Positions 45,740 through 54,452 of a stretch of DNA of 64,000 nt are shown one piece after another. The stretch is from NCBI RefSeq assembly GCF_017876515.1, contig NZ_JAGIOC010000001.1, positions 1,612,001 through 1,676,000 on the forward strand, written 5' to 3'. Numbering within the stretch: position 1 is the first letter of the stretch; every line of letters begins with the position of its first letter. Made by a program: the position numbers and the translations under genes. This stretch comes from Brachybacterium fresconis (lineage in GTDB: Bacteria; Actinomycetota; Actinomycetes; Actinomycetales; Dermabacteraceae). The notes below the pieces were generated by a model. It did no database searches. It was not told the DNA's origin and saw nothing but the letters and a program-made list of their open reading frames with translations.

Positions 45740-46735
45740 ATGACCACGCCTCCGGATCCGCTGCCCCGCCAGGTCTCCGAGACCTTCGACCCCCGGCTGT
45801 GGCGGGAGGTGGGCGCCGCCGAGCACGGCGGGTCGGCCTTCACCGACCTCACCTACCATCGGGCCGTCGAGCGCGTCGAGAGTCCCGACGGCGAGCGGAC
45901 CAGTCGTGATCTGCCCACGGTCCGGATCGCCTTCGACCGGCCCGAGGTGCGCAACGCCTTCCGTCCGCACACGGTCGATGAGCTGTACCGGGCCCTGGAC
46001 CACGCCCGGCTCGACACCGGGGTGGGCGTCATCCTGCTCACCGGCAACGGCCCCTCCCCCAAGGACGGCGGCCGCGCCTACTGCTCCGGCGGGGATCAGC
46101 GCATCCGCGGACGCTCCGGCTACGAGTACGCCGAGGCCGAGGAGCTCGGCGAGACCGACCGGGTGCGCGCCGGCTCCAGCGGCCGCCTGCACATCCTCGA
46201 GGTGCAGCGTCTGATCCGCACCATGGGCAAGGTCGTGATCTCCGTCGTCAACGGCTGGGCCGCCGGCGGCGGGCATTCCCTGCACGTGGTCTCCGACCTC
46301 TCGATCGCCTCGCGCCAGCACGCCCGCTTCATGCAGACCGATGCGAACGTCGGCTCCTTCGACGGCGGCTACGGCTCTGCCTATCTCGCCAAGCAGGTGG
46401 GCCAGAAGCGCGCCCGGGAGATCTTCTTCCTCGCCGAGGAGTACTCGGCCCAGGACGCCTACGACTGGGGCGCGGTGAACCGCATCGCCGATCACGAGGA
46501 GATCGAGGTGGAGGCGCTGGCGATGGCCGCACGGATCGCCACGAAGTCCCCGCAGGCGATCCGCATGCTGAAGTTCTCCTTCAACCTGGCCGACGACGGC
46601 CTCATGGGCCAGCAGGTCTTCGCCGGCGAGGCGACCCGGCTGGCCTACATGACCGACGAGGCCGCCGAAGGGCGCGACGCCTTCCTCGAGAAGCGCTCCC
46701 CCGACTGGTCCCGGTTCCCCCACCCGCAGGGCTGA
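45740..46735 (+). CDS. menB: 1,4-Dihydroxy-2-naphthoyl-CoA synthase
   Basis: 331 residues, crotonase fold; closes the second ring of the naphthoquinone. Signatures: the oxyanion loop YCSGGDQRIRG, NGWAAGGGHSLHVVSDLSIA, and QTDANVGSFDGGYGSAYLA with the catalytic Asp region typical of MenB rather than other crotonases. The N-terminal 60 residues are longer than in short MenB forms, as in other actinobacteria. Six bases before menE, so an operon menB-menE. Confidence 0.96.
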   Translation: MTTPPDPLPRQVSETFDPRLWREVGAAEHGGSAFTDLTYHRAVERVESPDGERTSRDLPTVRIAFDRPEVRNAFRPHTVDELYRALDHARLDTGVGVILLTGNGPSPKDGGRAYCSGGDQRIRGRSGYEYAEAEELGETDRVRAGSSGRLHILEVQRLIRTMGKVVISVVNGWAAGGGHSLHVVSDLSIASRQHARFMQTDANVGSFDGGYGSAYLAKQVGQKRAREIFFLAEEYSAQDAYDWGAVNRIADHEEIEVEALAMAARIATKSPQAIRMLKFSFNLADDGLMGQQVFAGEATRLAYMTDEAAEGRDAFLEKRSPDWSRFPHPQG

Positions 46736-46741
46736 GGGACG

Positions 46742-48109
46742 ATGACCGTCCCGCACGACGCCTCCGATCCGCGCGACCCGGCCGCCCCGCACGACCGGAC
46801 CGATCCGCGCGATGCCGCAGCGTCGCACGACGTCGCCGGTCGGCCGTGGCTGGTGCCGGACCCGTATGACGCCTCCGCCGCCTCGCTGACCGCCCACTCC
46901 CGCGCGATCGGAGAGGTCATGGCCGGCACCGGACGACTGTGGCGGGGACCCTTCGCGCCGCCGACCGCGCTGCCGACAGGATTCGAGGACACCGCCCTGG
47001 TCGTGCCCACCTCCGGGTCCACCGGCACCGCGAAAGCCGTGGCCCTTTCCCGCGATGCCCTCCTCGCCTCGCAGGATGCGACCGCCCGCCTGATGGCCGT
47101 CGACCCCGCGGCCACCGCGACCGACGGGCACGGCCTCTGGCTGCCCCTGCTTCCCCCGACGCACATCGCCGGCGTGCAGGTCATCGCCCGCGCCCACCGC
47201 ACCGCCCAGGTGCTGGGTCTGGATGGCCCGGCGCTGCCCGATCCCCTGCCCGACCTGCGCGGCCATTTCGACGCCGCCGCCTTCGTCGCCCTCGCCGAGC
47301 CCGCCCTCGCCCAGGCCGAGCAGGCCGGTCTGCCCGCGTTCACCTCGCTGGTGCCCACCCAGCTGACCCGCATCGTCACCGGCGCGACCGGGGCCGACGC
47401 CCGGGCCCGCTCCGTCCTGAAGCGATTCGCCGCAGTGCTGGTGGGCGGCGCCGCCACCGGTCGAGAGATCCTCGCCAGGGCCGCCGCCCAGCGGATCCCG
47501 GTGCGCACCACCTACGGCTCCTCGGAGACGGCGGGCGGCTGCGTCTACGACCGCACCGCCCTGCCCGGCGTCGCGCTGGACCTCGAGACGCCCGACGCGA
47601 GCGGGGCCGGGCGACTGGTCATCGCCTCCCCCACCCTCGCGCTCGGGTATCTCACCGCCGACGGCGGCACCGACACCGCACCCTTCGCGCGCACCCCGGA
47701 CGGTCGACGCACCTTCACCACCTCGGACCTCGCCGAGCTGGACACCGACGGCGCGCTGACCGTGCTCGGCCGGGCCGACGACGTGATCAACACCGGCGGA
47801 CGCAAGGTGCTCCCCCAGGACGTCGAGCAGGCCATCGACCGCTCCCTCATGCTGCGCGGCCTGGTGCGCTCCAGCGTCGTGGTCGGGGTGGACGACCCCG
47901 ACTGGGGCCAGCGGGTCGAAGCACTGGTCACCCTCGAGGACGGGGCGGAACCTGCCGAGGCGACGGCCCTGGTGCGCTCGGCCCTGCGCACCAGCGACGT
48001 GCCCGCGCACATGATCCCCAAGCGGGTGCACGTGCTCGACCAGCTGCCGCTGCTGGGCATCGGCAAGATCGACCGCGCCGCCGCACGCCGCCTCGCCGCC
48101 GCACGCTGA
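46742..48109 (+). CDS. menE: o-Succinylbenzoate-CoA ligase
   Basis: 455 residues, ANL adenylate-forming family; activates o-succinylbenzoate with ATP and CoA. The P-loop is VVPTSGSTGTAKAV near residue 95; later motifs are TTYGSSETAGGCV, TSDLAELD and VINTGGRKVLPQDVE, ending with the catalytic lysine in GIGKIDR. The N-terminus (about 45 residues) is a repeat of HD and DPRD groups of no known role. GAGGG lies just upstream of the ATG and the gap to menB is six bases. Confidence 0.92.
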   Translation: MTVPHDASDPRDPAAPHDRTDPRDAAASHDVAGRPWLVPDPYDASAASLTAHSRAIGEVMAGTGRLWRGPFAPPTALPTGFEDTALVVPTSGSTGTAKAVALSRDALLASQDATARLMAVDPAATATDGHGLWLPLLPPTHIAGVQVIARAHRTAQVLGLDGPALPDPLPDLRGHFDAAAFVALAEPALAQAEQAGLPAFTSLVPTQLTRIVTGATGADARARSVLKRFAAVLVGGAATGREILARAAAQRIPVRTTYGSSETAGGCVYDRTALPGVALDLETPDASGAGRLVIASPTLALGYLTADGGTDTAPFARTPDGRRTFTTSDLAELDTDGALTVLGRADDVINTGGRKVLPQDVEQAIDRSLMLRGLVRSSVVVGVDDPDWGQRVEALVTLEDGAEPAEATALVRSALRTSDVPAHMIPKRVHVLDQLPLLGIGKIDRAAARRLAAAR

Positions 48110-48225
48110 GGACCCGGACGGCCCGGGACCTGTGCTCTCCGCCACGGTCCCGAGACGCGCCCTGACCGGGGCGTATCCTCGGGGAGGCCCCCGACCGGGC
48201 GGCCACCGATCGCGTGAGGAGCACG

Positions 48226-49122
48226 ATGGCCAGCCTGTCGCAGTGGGTCGAAGGCGCCCGCCCCAAGACCCTGCCCGCCGCGCTGGCGCCCGTCGCCGCC
48301 GGGACCGGGGTCGCGATCTGGCAGCTCGGCGAGCAGTCCGGCTCCGTCGACTGGGCCCTGGTGATCCCCCGGGCCCTGCTCGCCCTCGCCGTCTCCTTCA
48401 GCCTGCAGATCGGCGTGAACTTCGCCAACGACTACTCCGACGGGATCCGCGGCACCGATGACGACCGGGTCGGCCCGTTCCGACTCACCGGCTCCGGCGC
48501 CGCCGCCCCGCGCACCGTGAAGAGCGCCGCGGTCGGCTCCCTCGCCGCCGGGGCCGTGTTCGGCATCGCCCTGATCGCCCTTGCGCAGATCTGGTGGGCC
48601 CTGGTGGTCGGCGCCGCCGCCATCGCCGCGGCCTGGTTCTACACCGGAGGGCGCAGACCCTACGGGTACCGCGGGCTCGGCGAGGTGTTCGTCTTCGTCT
48701 TCTTCGGCCTGGTGGCAGTGAACGGCACCGCCTACGCGATCACGCCACACCCGAACTGGGTCGCGCTGCTGGCCTCGATCGCGATCGGGCTGCTGGCCGT
48801 CGCCCTGATGCTGACCAACAACCTGCGCGACATCCCCACCGACGCCGTCGCCGGCAAGCGCACGCTCGCGGTGCGGCTCGGACAGCGCGGAACCCGCGCC
48901 CTGTTCACCGTGAACCTGCTGGCGCCGTTCGTGCTGATGGTGCCGGTGATGGTGGCCCACCGGCCGGTGCTGCTGGTGCTCGTGGCCCTGCCGCTCGCCT
49001 ACGGGCCGGTGCGTGCGGTCCTCGGCGGCGCCCGCGGCCGCGACCTGATCCCGGTGCTCGGGAGGACGGGGCGGCTCGAGCTGGTGTTCTCGCTGCTGCT
49101 CCTGCTCGGCCTGGCACTCTGA
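48226..49122 (+). CDS. menA: 1,4-Dihydroxy-2-naphthoate polyprenyltransferase
   Basis: 298 residues, UbiA-type membrane prenyltransferase that adds the isoprenoid tail. ATG 48226 with GAGGAG upstream is preferred to ATG 48214. The first Asp-rich motif is NFANDYSDGIRGTDDDR and the second is NNLRDIPTDAVAGKRTLAVR; eight to nine membrane segments are visible. TATCCT at about 48174 may be its own -10 box. No menG (final methyltransferase) is seen in the window. Confidence 0.95.
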   Translation: MASLSQWVEGARPKTLPAALAPVAAGTGVAIWQLGEQSGSVDWALVIPRALLALAVSFSLQIGVNFANDYSDGIRGTDDDRVGPFRLTGSGAAAPRTVKSAAVGSLAAGAVFGIALIALAQIWWALVVGAAAIAAAWFYTGGRRPYGYRGLGEVFVFVFFGLVAVNGTAYAITPHPNWVALLASIAIGLLAVALMLTNNLRDIPTDAVAGKRTLAVRLGQRGTRALFTVNLLAPFVLMVPVMVAHRPVLLVLVALPLAYGPVRAVLGGARGRDLIPVLGRTGRLELVFSLLLLLGLAL

Positions 49123-49158
49123 GGCCGACGGGCTCCGCGGCCTGAGCGCCGCCGCGAG

Positions 49159-49653
49159 TCAGCTGCGCCGTCGCCTGCTCTCCGTGCCCGGCTCCGGTTC
49201 GCCCACCGTGTCCGGCGCGGGATCGCCTGCCGCGTCCTGCTCGCCCCCGGCGCTCGCGTCGTCGACCTCGCCCGCCTCGTGGGCGAGATCGGGCAGCACC
49301 GCGGGTCCCGCGCCCGGTCGCTCCTGGTCCGCGTCGTCCTCGTCCGCGTCGTCCTCGTCCGGGCCGTCGTGGACCTCGTCGTGCGTCCCGTCCTCGTCGA
49401 GGGCCGCGTCCTCCGCATCGGCGTCGTGGTCGACCGGTCGCCCCTTGCGCGCGCGCCGCCGCTCGTCGGCCGCCTTCCAGCGCAGCGCGGCGGAGGAGCG
49501 CAGTCGATCCAGGAAGAGGATCGAGATCAGCATCGCGATCAGCGCCGCCAGCGCGGCCGCGAGCAGCAGGCCGACATCGAACAGGGTGAGGAGCCACCAG
49601 ATCCCCACCCACAGAAGCAGGCGGATGACGGCGAACAGGGCCATATCTCGCAT
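49159..49653 (-). CDS. DUF4229 small membrane protein
   Basis: 164 residues. Two adjacent membrane segments (LFAVIRLLLWVGIWWLLTLF and LLLAAALAALIAMLISILFL) followed by a basic stretch (KAADERRRARKGR) match DUF4229; a long Asp/Glu/Ala-rich tail of about 95 residues follows and ends in RRRRS. TACCCT (49665-49660) ends six bases before the ATG, so it is probably leaderless. Function unknown; members often lie beside menaquinone or cytochrome c genes in actinobacteria, as here. Confidence 0.75.
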   Translation of the reverse strand: MRDMALFAVIRLLLWVGIWWLLTLFDVGLLLAAALAALIAMLISILFLDRLRSSAALRWKAADERRRARKGRPVDHDADAEDAALDEDGTHDEVHDGPDEDDADEDDADQERPGAGPAVLPDLAHEAGEVDDASAGGEQDAAGDPAPDTVGEPEPGTESRRRRS

Positions 49654-49659
49654 GGACCC

Positions 49660-49665
49660 AGGGTA
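49660..49665 (-). promoter_or_regulatory. -10 box TACCCT, leaderless DUF4229 gene
   Basis: Ends six bases before the ATG on the minus strand. Confidence 0.6.
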
Positions 49666-49715
49666 GTTCTCCCGGATGGGAACTCCCGACCCTGCCCGGG
49701 TTCAGGTCCGCTCAG

Positions 49716-49721
49716 TAGACT
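49716..49721 (+). promoter_or_regulatory. -10 box TAGACT, leaderless PLDc_N gene
   Basis: Ends six bases before ATG 49728. It is divergent from the previous box, 50 bases apart. Confidence 0.6.
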
Positions 49722-49727
49722 CCGGTC

Positions 49728-50081
49728 ATGCTTCGCGGCTTCCTGGTGGTGCTATCCATCGCTCTGACGGTGTTCGCTCTGGCCGACTGCGTCCAGACCG
49801 AGAAGGACAAGGTCCGGGGCGTCCCGAAATGGGCCTGGGTGGTCCTGATCGTGCTGCTGCCCTGGGTGGGGCCGATCACCTGGTTGGTCGTCGGCAAGGA
49901 CCGGCCGAACGAGGGCGGGACCGACCGCCCGCGGCGCGACGGACCCACCGCGCCGGACGAGGACCCCGAGTTCCTGCGCCGGCTCGACGAGGACATCCGC
50001 CGGGAGCGTCGTGAGCGCCGGCAGCGCGACCAGGGCGGCGAGGGCACGGGCGGCTCCCCCAGCGGGTCCCCGAACACCTGA
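49728..50081 (+). CDS. PLDc_N-domain small membrane protein
   Basis: 117 residues. Two membrane segments (FLVVLSIALTVFALADCV and WAWVVLIVLLPWVGPITWLV) with the conserved CVQTEKDKVRGVPKWAW loop between them and a short WLVVGKDRP after match the phospholipase D nuclease N-terminal (PLDc_N) family. No nuclease domain follows; instead there is a charged Arg/Asp/Glu tail, probably coiled. Convergent with ccsB. Confidence 0.8.
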   Translation: MLRGFLVVLSIALTVFALADCVQTEKDKVRGVPKWAWVVLIVLLPWVGPITWLVVGKDRPNEGGTDRPRRDGPTAPDEDPEFLRRLDEDIRRERRERRQRDQGGEGTGGSPSGSPNT

Positions 50082-50099
50082 GCCACCCGGTTCTCCGGC

Positions 50100-51170
50100 T
50101 CAGAGACCGGAGTAGGAGTGCAGTCCGTTGATCACCGTGTTGACGATGGTGTAGTTGAACACCACGGCCACGAAGCCGGCCAGGGCGAGGCCGGCAGCGC
50201 GGCTGCCGCGGAAGCCGCCGGTGGCGCGGGCGTGGAGATAGGCGGCGTAGATCACCCAGATGATGAAGGTCCATACCTCCTTGGGGTCCCAGCCCCAGTA
50301 GCGGCCCCAGGCCTCTCGGGCCCAGATCGCCCCGAAGATCAGCGTGAAGGTCCAGCCCACGAAGGCGACCGAGTGGATCCGGAAGCTCAGGGCCTCCAGC
50401 ACCGTGGAGCTGGGCAGACGGTCCAGCACGTGACCGAAGCGTCCCCAGTGCTCCTCCGGCGCGTCCCCGGCCTCGGCCTTCTGGACCAGGGCGCGCTCGT
50501 GGCGCGCCTGCAGCAGCTGCAAGGAGGCGACGACCGCGCCGAGGATCGACAGCGAGGTCGAGAGGATGGCGACGGAGATGTGGATGTAGATCCAGTGGGA
50601 GTTCTGCAGGCTCGGGGTCAGCGCTGCCGCCGGGACGATCCACAGGGTCTGGGCCAGCAGCATCGCCAGCAGCACCGGGCCGACCACGAAGGTGCCCAGG
50701 ACCCGCAGCTCGGCGCGCTTGATGGAGAAGATCAGGAAGACGGCCATCACCACGGCACTGCTGGTGGTGGTGAACTCGTACATGTTCGCCCAGGGCACAC
50801 GCTGGGTGGCGATCGCGCGGGTGGCCACGCCCGCGATGTGCAGGACCGTCGCCGCCAGGGCCAGGAGGAACGCGAAGCGCTGGGACGTCATCGTGCCCGA
50901 GGACCCACCGCCGGCGGTCGCGTCGGTCCCGTCCCCGGCTTCGTCGGCCTCCGCGGGCAGGCTCGAGGTCCCGGAGGCGCCGCCGACCGTCACGGGCTGA
51001 GCAGCGCGCGCCGTCCGATGCTGTTCCTCGCGGGCCGCCAGACGCTCGTCGCTGCGGCGCTGCGAGGTGGAGGCGAGGTCGGCGGAGAAGCCGATCAGCG
51101 CCAGCACGTACAGCACGATCGTCACCACGATGAGGAGATTGGAGATCTCCGCCAGCTGCTGGTCAATCAC
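50100..51170 (-). CDS. ccsB: Cytochrome c biogenesis protein CcsB (CcsA type)
   Basis: 356 residues; with ResB forms the System II haem-delivery and ligation machine. Eight or so membrane segments and the WWD-type signature WGRYWGWDPKEVWTFIIW are present, with conserved His positions (HIAGVATRA, HIHS-like IYIHISVA, RIHSVAFVGW). A hydrophilic Ala/Gly/Ser insert separates the first two membrane segments. The GTG start overlaps the resB stop by four bases. Last gene of the five-gene operon. Confidence 0.95.
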   Translation of the reverse strand: MIDQQLAEISNLLIVVTIVLYVLALIGFSADLASTSQRRSDERLAAREEQHRTARAAQPVTVGGASGTSSLPAEADEAGDGTDATAGGGSSGTMTSQRFAFLLALAATVLHIAGVATRAIATQRVPWANMYEFTTTSSAVVMAVFLIFSIKRAELRVLGTFVVGPVLLAMLLAQTLWIVPAAALTPSLQNSHWIYIHISVAILSTSLSILGAVVASLQLLQARHERALVQKAEAGDAPEEHWGRFGHVLDRLPSSTVLEALSFRIHSVAFVGWTFTLIFGAIWAREAWGRYWGWDPKEVWTFIIWVIYAAYLHARATGGFRGSRAAGLALAGFVAVVFNYTIVNTVINGLHSYSGL

Positions 51171-53023
51171 TGTGCACTTCCTTCGGGGGGTGGGTCGGTG
51201 ACCGTTTCCGGCCCCGTCGTCTCGGAGGGCCGGGGCCCATCCTGCTCCGCGGCGAGCTTCTGCGCCAGCGCCGCCACGTCATCGGGCAGCGCGGGATCGT
51301 CGCTGCGGGCGAGTCCGGCGACCTCCAGCACGACCGTGCCGTCGGTGCCGTGGACCCCCTCGGAACGGCCGACACGCACCCAGAGGCGGCGACGCGGCAC
51401 GAACAGCGACAGGATCAGTCCGCCGGTGGCGGTCAGGGCGCTGACCAGCACCCAGCGTTCGAACGGATCGTGGGCGACGTCGAAGGCCGCAAAGCGGCGC
51501 ACGCCGTCGAAGGTGATCTCGGAGCCGTCGGGCAGCTCGAAGCGCTGGCCGGGGGTGAGCTTGATCAGCATCGGCGAGCCGTCCTCGCCGGTGACCTGGT
51601 CGAGGGAGCTGACATCGACCTCGTAGGCATTCTTCGGGATGCCCGCATCCAGACCGAGATCACCGTGGTACGCGGTCAGCGCCAGCATCGGGTTCATCAG
51701 ATCGGGATAGATCGAATGCGGGCCCTTCTCGTCGATCTGCCCGGTGGGCAGGAAGAAGCCGACCACGGCCGTCTGCTCGGGCTGTGCGTCGGGCGCCTTG
51801 ATCACCAGCTGGGAGGTGTACCCGGTGTCACCCATCGGCACCGTGATCACGGGCCCTTCGGCCACCACGGTGCCCTCGGGGTCGGTGACCGTCACCTCGG
51901 GGGCGTAGCCGTTGCCGAGCAGGTACATGGAGCTGCCGTCGACGTGCAAGGGCTTGTTGACCTGCAGGGTGCGCTTCTCGTGTTCCTCGCCCGGGGTGGT
52001 CACCGCGATATCGGCCTCGAAGGACAGCGGCTGGCCCACGCGGGACTCGTCGGCGCCCTCGAGCACGTACTCGGCGCGGAAGTCCTCCAGGGTGAACTGG
52101 AACGGGGGCATGGCGGAGGAGTCGAACCAGGCGCCGGACTCGAAGTAGTCGTACTGGGTCAGGGAGTTGGAGAAGCCCTCGCCCTCGACCACGGTGATCT
52201 GCCCGCGGTAGCTGGTCAGCTGGCCGCCGGCCACGCAGATCAGCACGCCGACCAGCGCGATGTGGAACAGCAGGTTGCCGCTCTCGCGCAGCAGCCCCCG
52301 CTCGGCGCTGACCGAGCGCGAGCGCTTCTCCTCGCGCACGACGGTGCGGTAGCGCGAACGTCGCAGGGAGCGGTGCGCCGCCTCCAGCAGGCTGTCGGCG
52401 TCCGCCCCCGGCAGCTCGAGGCGGGTGTACCCGGTGAAGCGGGTCAACCGCGAGGGCGTGCGGGGCGGCTGGGCCCGCAGCTGGCGCAGGTGCACCCCCA
52501 CCCGCGGCACGATGCAGCCGATCAGCGAGATGAACAGCAGCAGGTAGATCGCCGAGAACCACGGCGAGGAGAACACGTCGAAGAAGCCCAAGGTGTCGAG
52601 GATCTCGCCCCAGCGGCCGTTCTCGTCGAGGAACTCCTGCGTCAGCGAGGGGTTCACGCTGCGCTGCGGGTACAACGAGCCCGGCACGGCGGCGATGGCG
52701 AGCAGCATCAGCAGGATCAGGGCGGTCTGCATGCTGGTCAGCTGGCGCCACAGGAAGCGCAGCGTGCCCCGCAGGCCGAGCGCGGGGGCGTTCGCACCGC
52801 GCCGCGGCGGGCGGGGGGCGTCCTTGTCGCGCTTGCTGCTCCAGGCGTCGGCGGCGATGTCCGTGCCGCGGTCGGTGCCGGTCGGGCCGCCGGCATCGCG
52901 GGGTCCGCGGCGGTGGTTCGGGTCGTTCGGGTCGTTCGGGTCGTTCGGGTCGTTCGGGTCGTGGTCCAGGGTCTGATCCGTCCTGTCCGGGGCCGTCTCG
53001 GGCCCGTCGTCCTTCTCGCGCAT
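51167..53023 (-). CDS. resB: Cytochrome c biogenesis protein ResB
   Basis: 618 residues; System II haem transporter partner of CcsB. ATG 53023 overlaps the ccdA stop (TGATG); the longer frame is a shadow of ccdA. After about 90 hydrophilic residues come the conserved RFLWRQLTSMQTALILLMLL, AIYLLLFISLIGCIVPR and a third segment (LLFHIALVGVLICVAGG), a large external domain, and a final segment (WVLVSALTATGGLILSLFV). The hydrophilic lead contains DPNDPNDPNDPN, coded by a 9-bp repeat at about 52916-52965 that can vary in number without changing frame. Confidence 0.95.
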   Translation of the reverse strand: MREKDDGPETAPDRTDQTLDHDPNDPNDPNDPNDPNHRRGPRDAGGPTGTDRGTDIAADAWSSKRDKDAPRPPRRGANAPALGLRGTLRFLWRQLTSMQTALILLMLLAIAAVPGSLYPQRSVNPSLTQEFLDENGRWGEILDTLGFFDVFSSPWFSAIYLLLFISLIGCIVPRVGVHLRQLRAQPPRTPSRLTRFTGYTRLELPGADADSLLEAAHRSLRRSRYRTVVREEKRSRSVSAERGLLRESGNLLFHIALVGVLICVAGGQLTSYRGQITVVEGEGFSNSLTQYDYFESGAWFDSSAMPPFQFTLEDFRAEYVLEGADESRVGQPLSFEADIAVTTPGEEHEKRTLQVNKPLHVDGSSMYLLGNGYAPEVTVTDPEGTVVAEGPVITVPMGDTGYTSQLVIKAPDAQPEQTAVVGFFLPTGQIDEKGPHSIYPDLMNPMLALTAYHGDLGLDAGIPKNAYEVDVSSLDQVTGEDGSPMLIKLTPGQRFELPDGSEITFDGVRRFAAFDVAHDPFERWVLVSALTATGGLILSLFVPRRRLWVRVGRSEGVHGTDGTVVLEVAGLARSDDPALPDDVAALAQKLAAEQDGPRPSETTGPETVTDPPPEGSAQ

Positions 53024-53859
53024 CACACCACCGGCTCGAAGGTCGCGACAAGCCCTTGCAGCTCGCTCATCCAGGCCGCCCACACACCGGTCATCAGCAG
53101 CACGCCGATCGCGATCAGCAGCGCCCCGGAGAGCAGGCCGATGGTGCGTCGGTGCCGCGCGAGCTTCTTGGACAGGCCCAGGGCCCGGTCGAACAGCAGC
53201 GCGAACAGCACGAAGGGGATGCCGAGGCCGAGCGAGTAGGCCAGGGCCAGGATCCCGCCGCGCAGTGCCGCGCCATCTCCCCCGCCGTCCAGGGACAGGG
53301 CGACGATCGCGGCATAGGTGGGGCCGATGCACGGGGTCCAGCTGAGACCGAACACGAGCCCCATCAACGGGGCACCGAGGAGCCCTGCGTCGGGCTTCTT
53401 GCTGGTCACGGGACGGTTCGACCCGAGCCCGGGGAACACCCCCAGGAACACGAGACCCATCAGCAGCACGATCGCCCCGGCGATGCGGTTGATCCACACG
53501 CTGTAGGCCTGCAGCAGGTAGCCGAGCGCTCCGGCGAAGCCGCCGAGGATCATGAACACCACGGCGAAGCCGGCGACGAAAAGGATGCTGCCGGCAAGCA
53601 TGCGGCCGCTCCCGGCGCGGCCGCCCGAGGGAGCAGCTCGGCGGCGGCCCCCGCCGCCGACCCGGCCGGCCCCGCCGGTGCCGACGGCGCCCTGCCCGGC
53701 GAGGCCGGAGACGTAGCCGAGATACCCGGGCACCACCGGCAGCACGCACGGGGACAGGAAGGCGACCAGACCGGCCGCGGCGGCGACGGCCACCGCCAGC
53801 AGCAGGGAGCCGGACAGCGCGGTGGCCTGGAAGGCGTCTCCGACCTCGGCAGTGATCAT
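53023..53859 (-). CDS. ccdA: Cytochrome c biogenesis protein CcdA
   Basis: 278 residues; moves reducing power across the membrane to ResA. Six membrane segments; the two redox cysteines lie in LVAFLSPCVLPVVPGYLGYV (near residue 38) and GLSWTPCIGPTYAAIV. A Gly/Arg-rich loop of about 35 residues after the first helix is longer than usual. The start overlaps the resA stop by four bases. Confidence 0.96.
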   Translation of the reverse strand: MITAEVGDAFQATALSGSLLLAVAVAAAAGLVAFLSPCVLPVVPGYLGYVSGLAGQGAVGTGGAGRVGGGGRRRAAPSGGRAGSGRMLAGSILFVAGFAVVFMILGGFAGALGYLLQAYSVWINRIAGAIVLLMGLVFLGVFPGLGSNRPVTSKKPDAGLLGAPLMGLVFGLSWTPCIGPTYAAIVALSLDGGGDGAALRGGILALAYSLGLGIPFVLFALLFDRALGLSKKLARHRRTIGLLSGALLIAIGVLLMTGVWAAWMSELQGLVATFEPVV

Positions 53860-54452
53860 TCGTCCAGCACCTTGTCGATCATGGAGCGCAGCGTCGAGGG
53901 ATCGATGCCGCCGGAGATGCGGGCGGCGACGCGGCCCTCGCGGTCCAGCACCAGCGTGGAGGGGACGGCGTTCGGGGCGACCTGGCCCCGCAGCTCGTAC
54001 ATGATCTCCGCGTCCTGGTCGGGCAGCGAGGGATAGGTGATCCCGTAGCTCTCCTCGAAGGCCTTCGCGGGCCCGGCGCTGTCGCGCACGTTGATGCCGA
54101 CGAAGGAGACTCCCTGGTCGGCGTACTCCTCGTGGATGGCCTGCAGGTCGGGAGCCTCCTTGCGGCAGGGCGGGCAGGAGGCGTACCAGACGTTGACCAC
54201 GAGCAGCTCCCCGCGATGATCTGCGGAGGAGAAGTCCTCGCCGTCGAAGGTCTCGCCGGAGAACTCGAGCGGCTCATCGCGCTCCGCGGGAGCGATCTCG
54301 GTGGTCACGCCGTCGCCGGAGACATATCCGGACTCGTAGCGGCCGCTGGTGTCGGCTCCGCAGGCGGCGAGCAGCAGCGCCGTGGACGCCGCGCCGGCGG
54401 CGCCGAGCAGGCCGCGGCGGCTGGGCCGTGGCGGACGGGACTGCGCGCTCAC
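53856..54452 (-). CDS. resA: Thiol-disulfide lipoprotein ResA/TlpA type
   Basis: 198 residues; keeps the apocytochrome CXXCH cysteines reduced. Start is a GTG (SAQSRPPRPS after the initiator) overlapping the phosphatase stop by four bases. Arg-Arg, hydrophobic core and lipobox (LLGAAGAASTALLLAAC) predict a lipoprotein, followed by a thioredoxin fold with the active site NVWYASCPPCRKEAP and the cis-Pro region AVPSTLVLD. Confidence 0.94.
   Translation of the reverse strand: MSAQSRPPRPSRRGLLGAAGAASTALLLAACGADTSGRYESGYVSGDGVTTEIAPAERDEPLEFSGETFDGEDFSSADHRGELLVVNVWYASCPPCRKEAPDLQAIHEEYADQGVSFVGINVRDSAGPAKAFEESYGITYPSLPDQDAEIMYELRGQVAPNAVPSTLVLDREGRVAARISGGIDPSTLRSMIDKVLDE

Noticed and set aside
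45323..48145. 940-codon minus-strand frame
   Set aside because: Antisense to menB and menE, which carry clear motifs.
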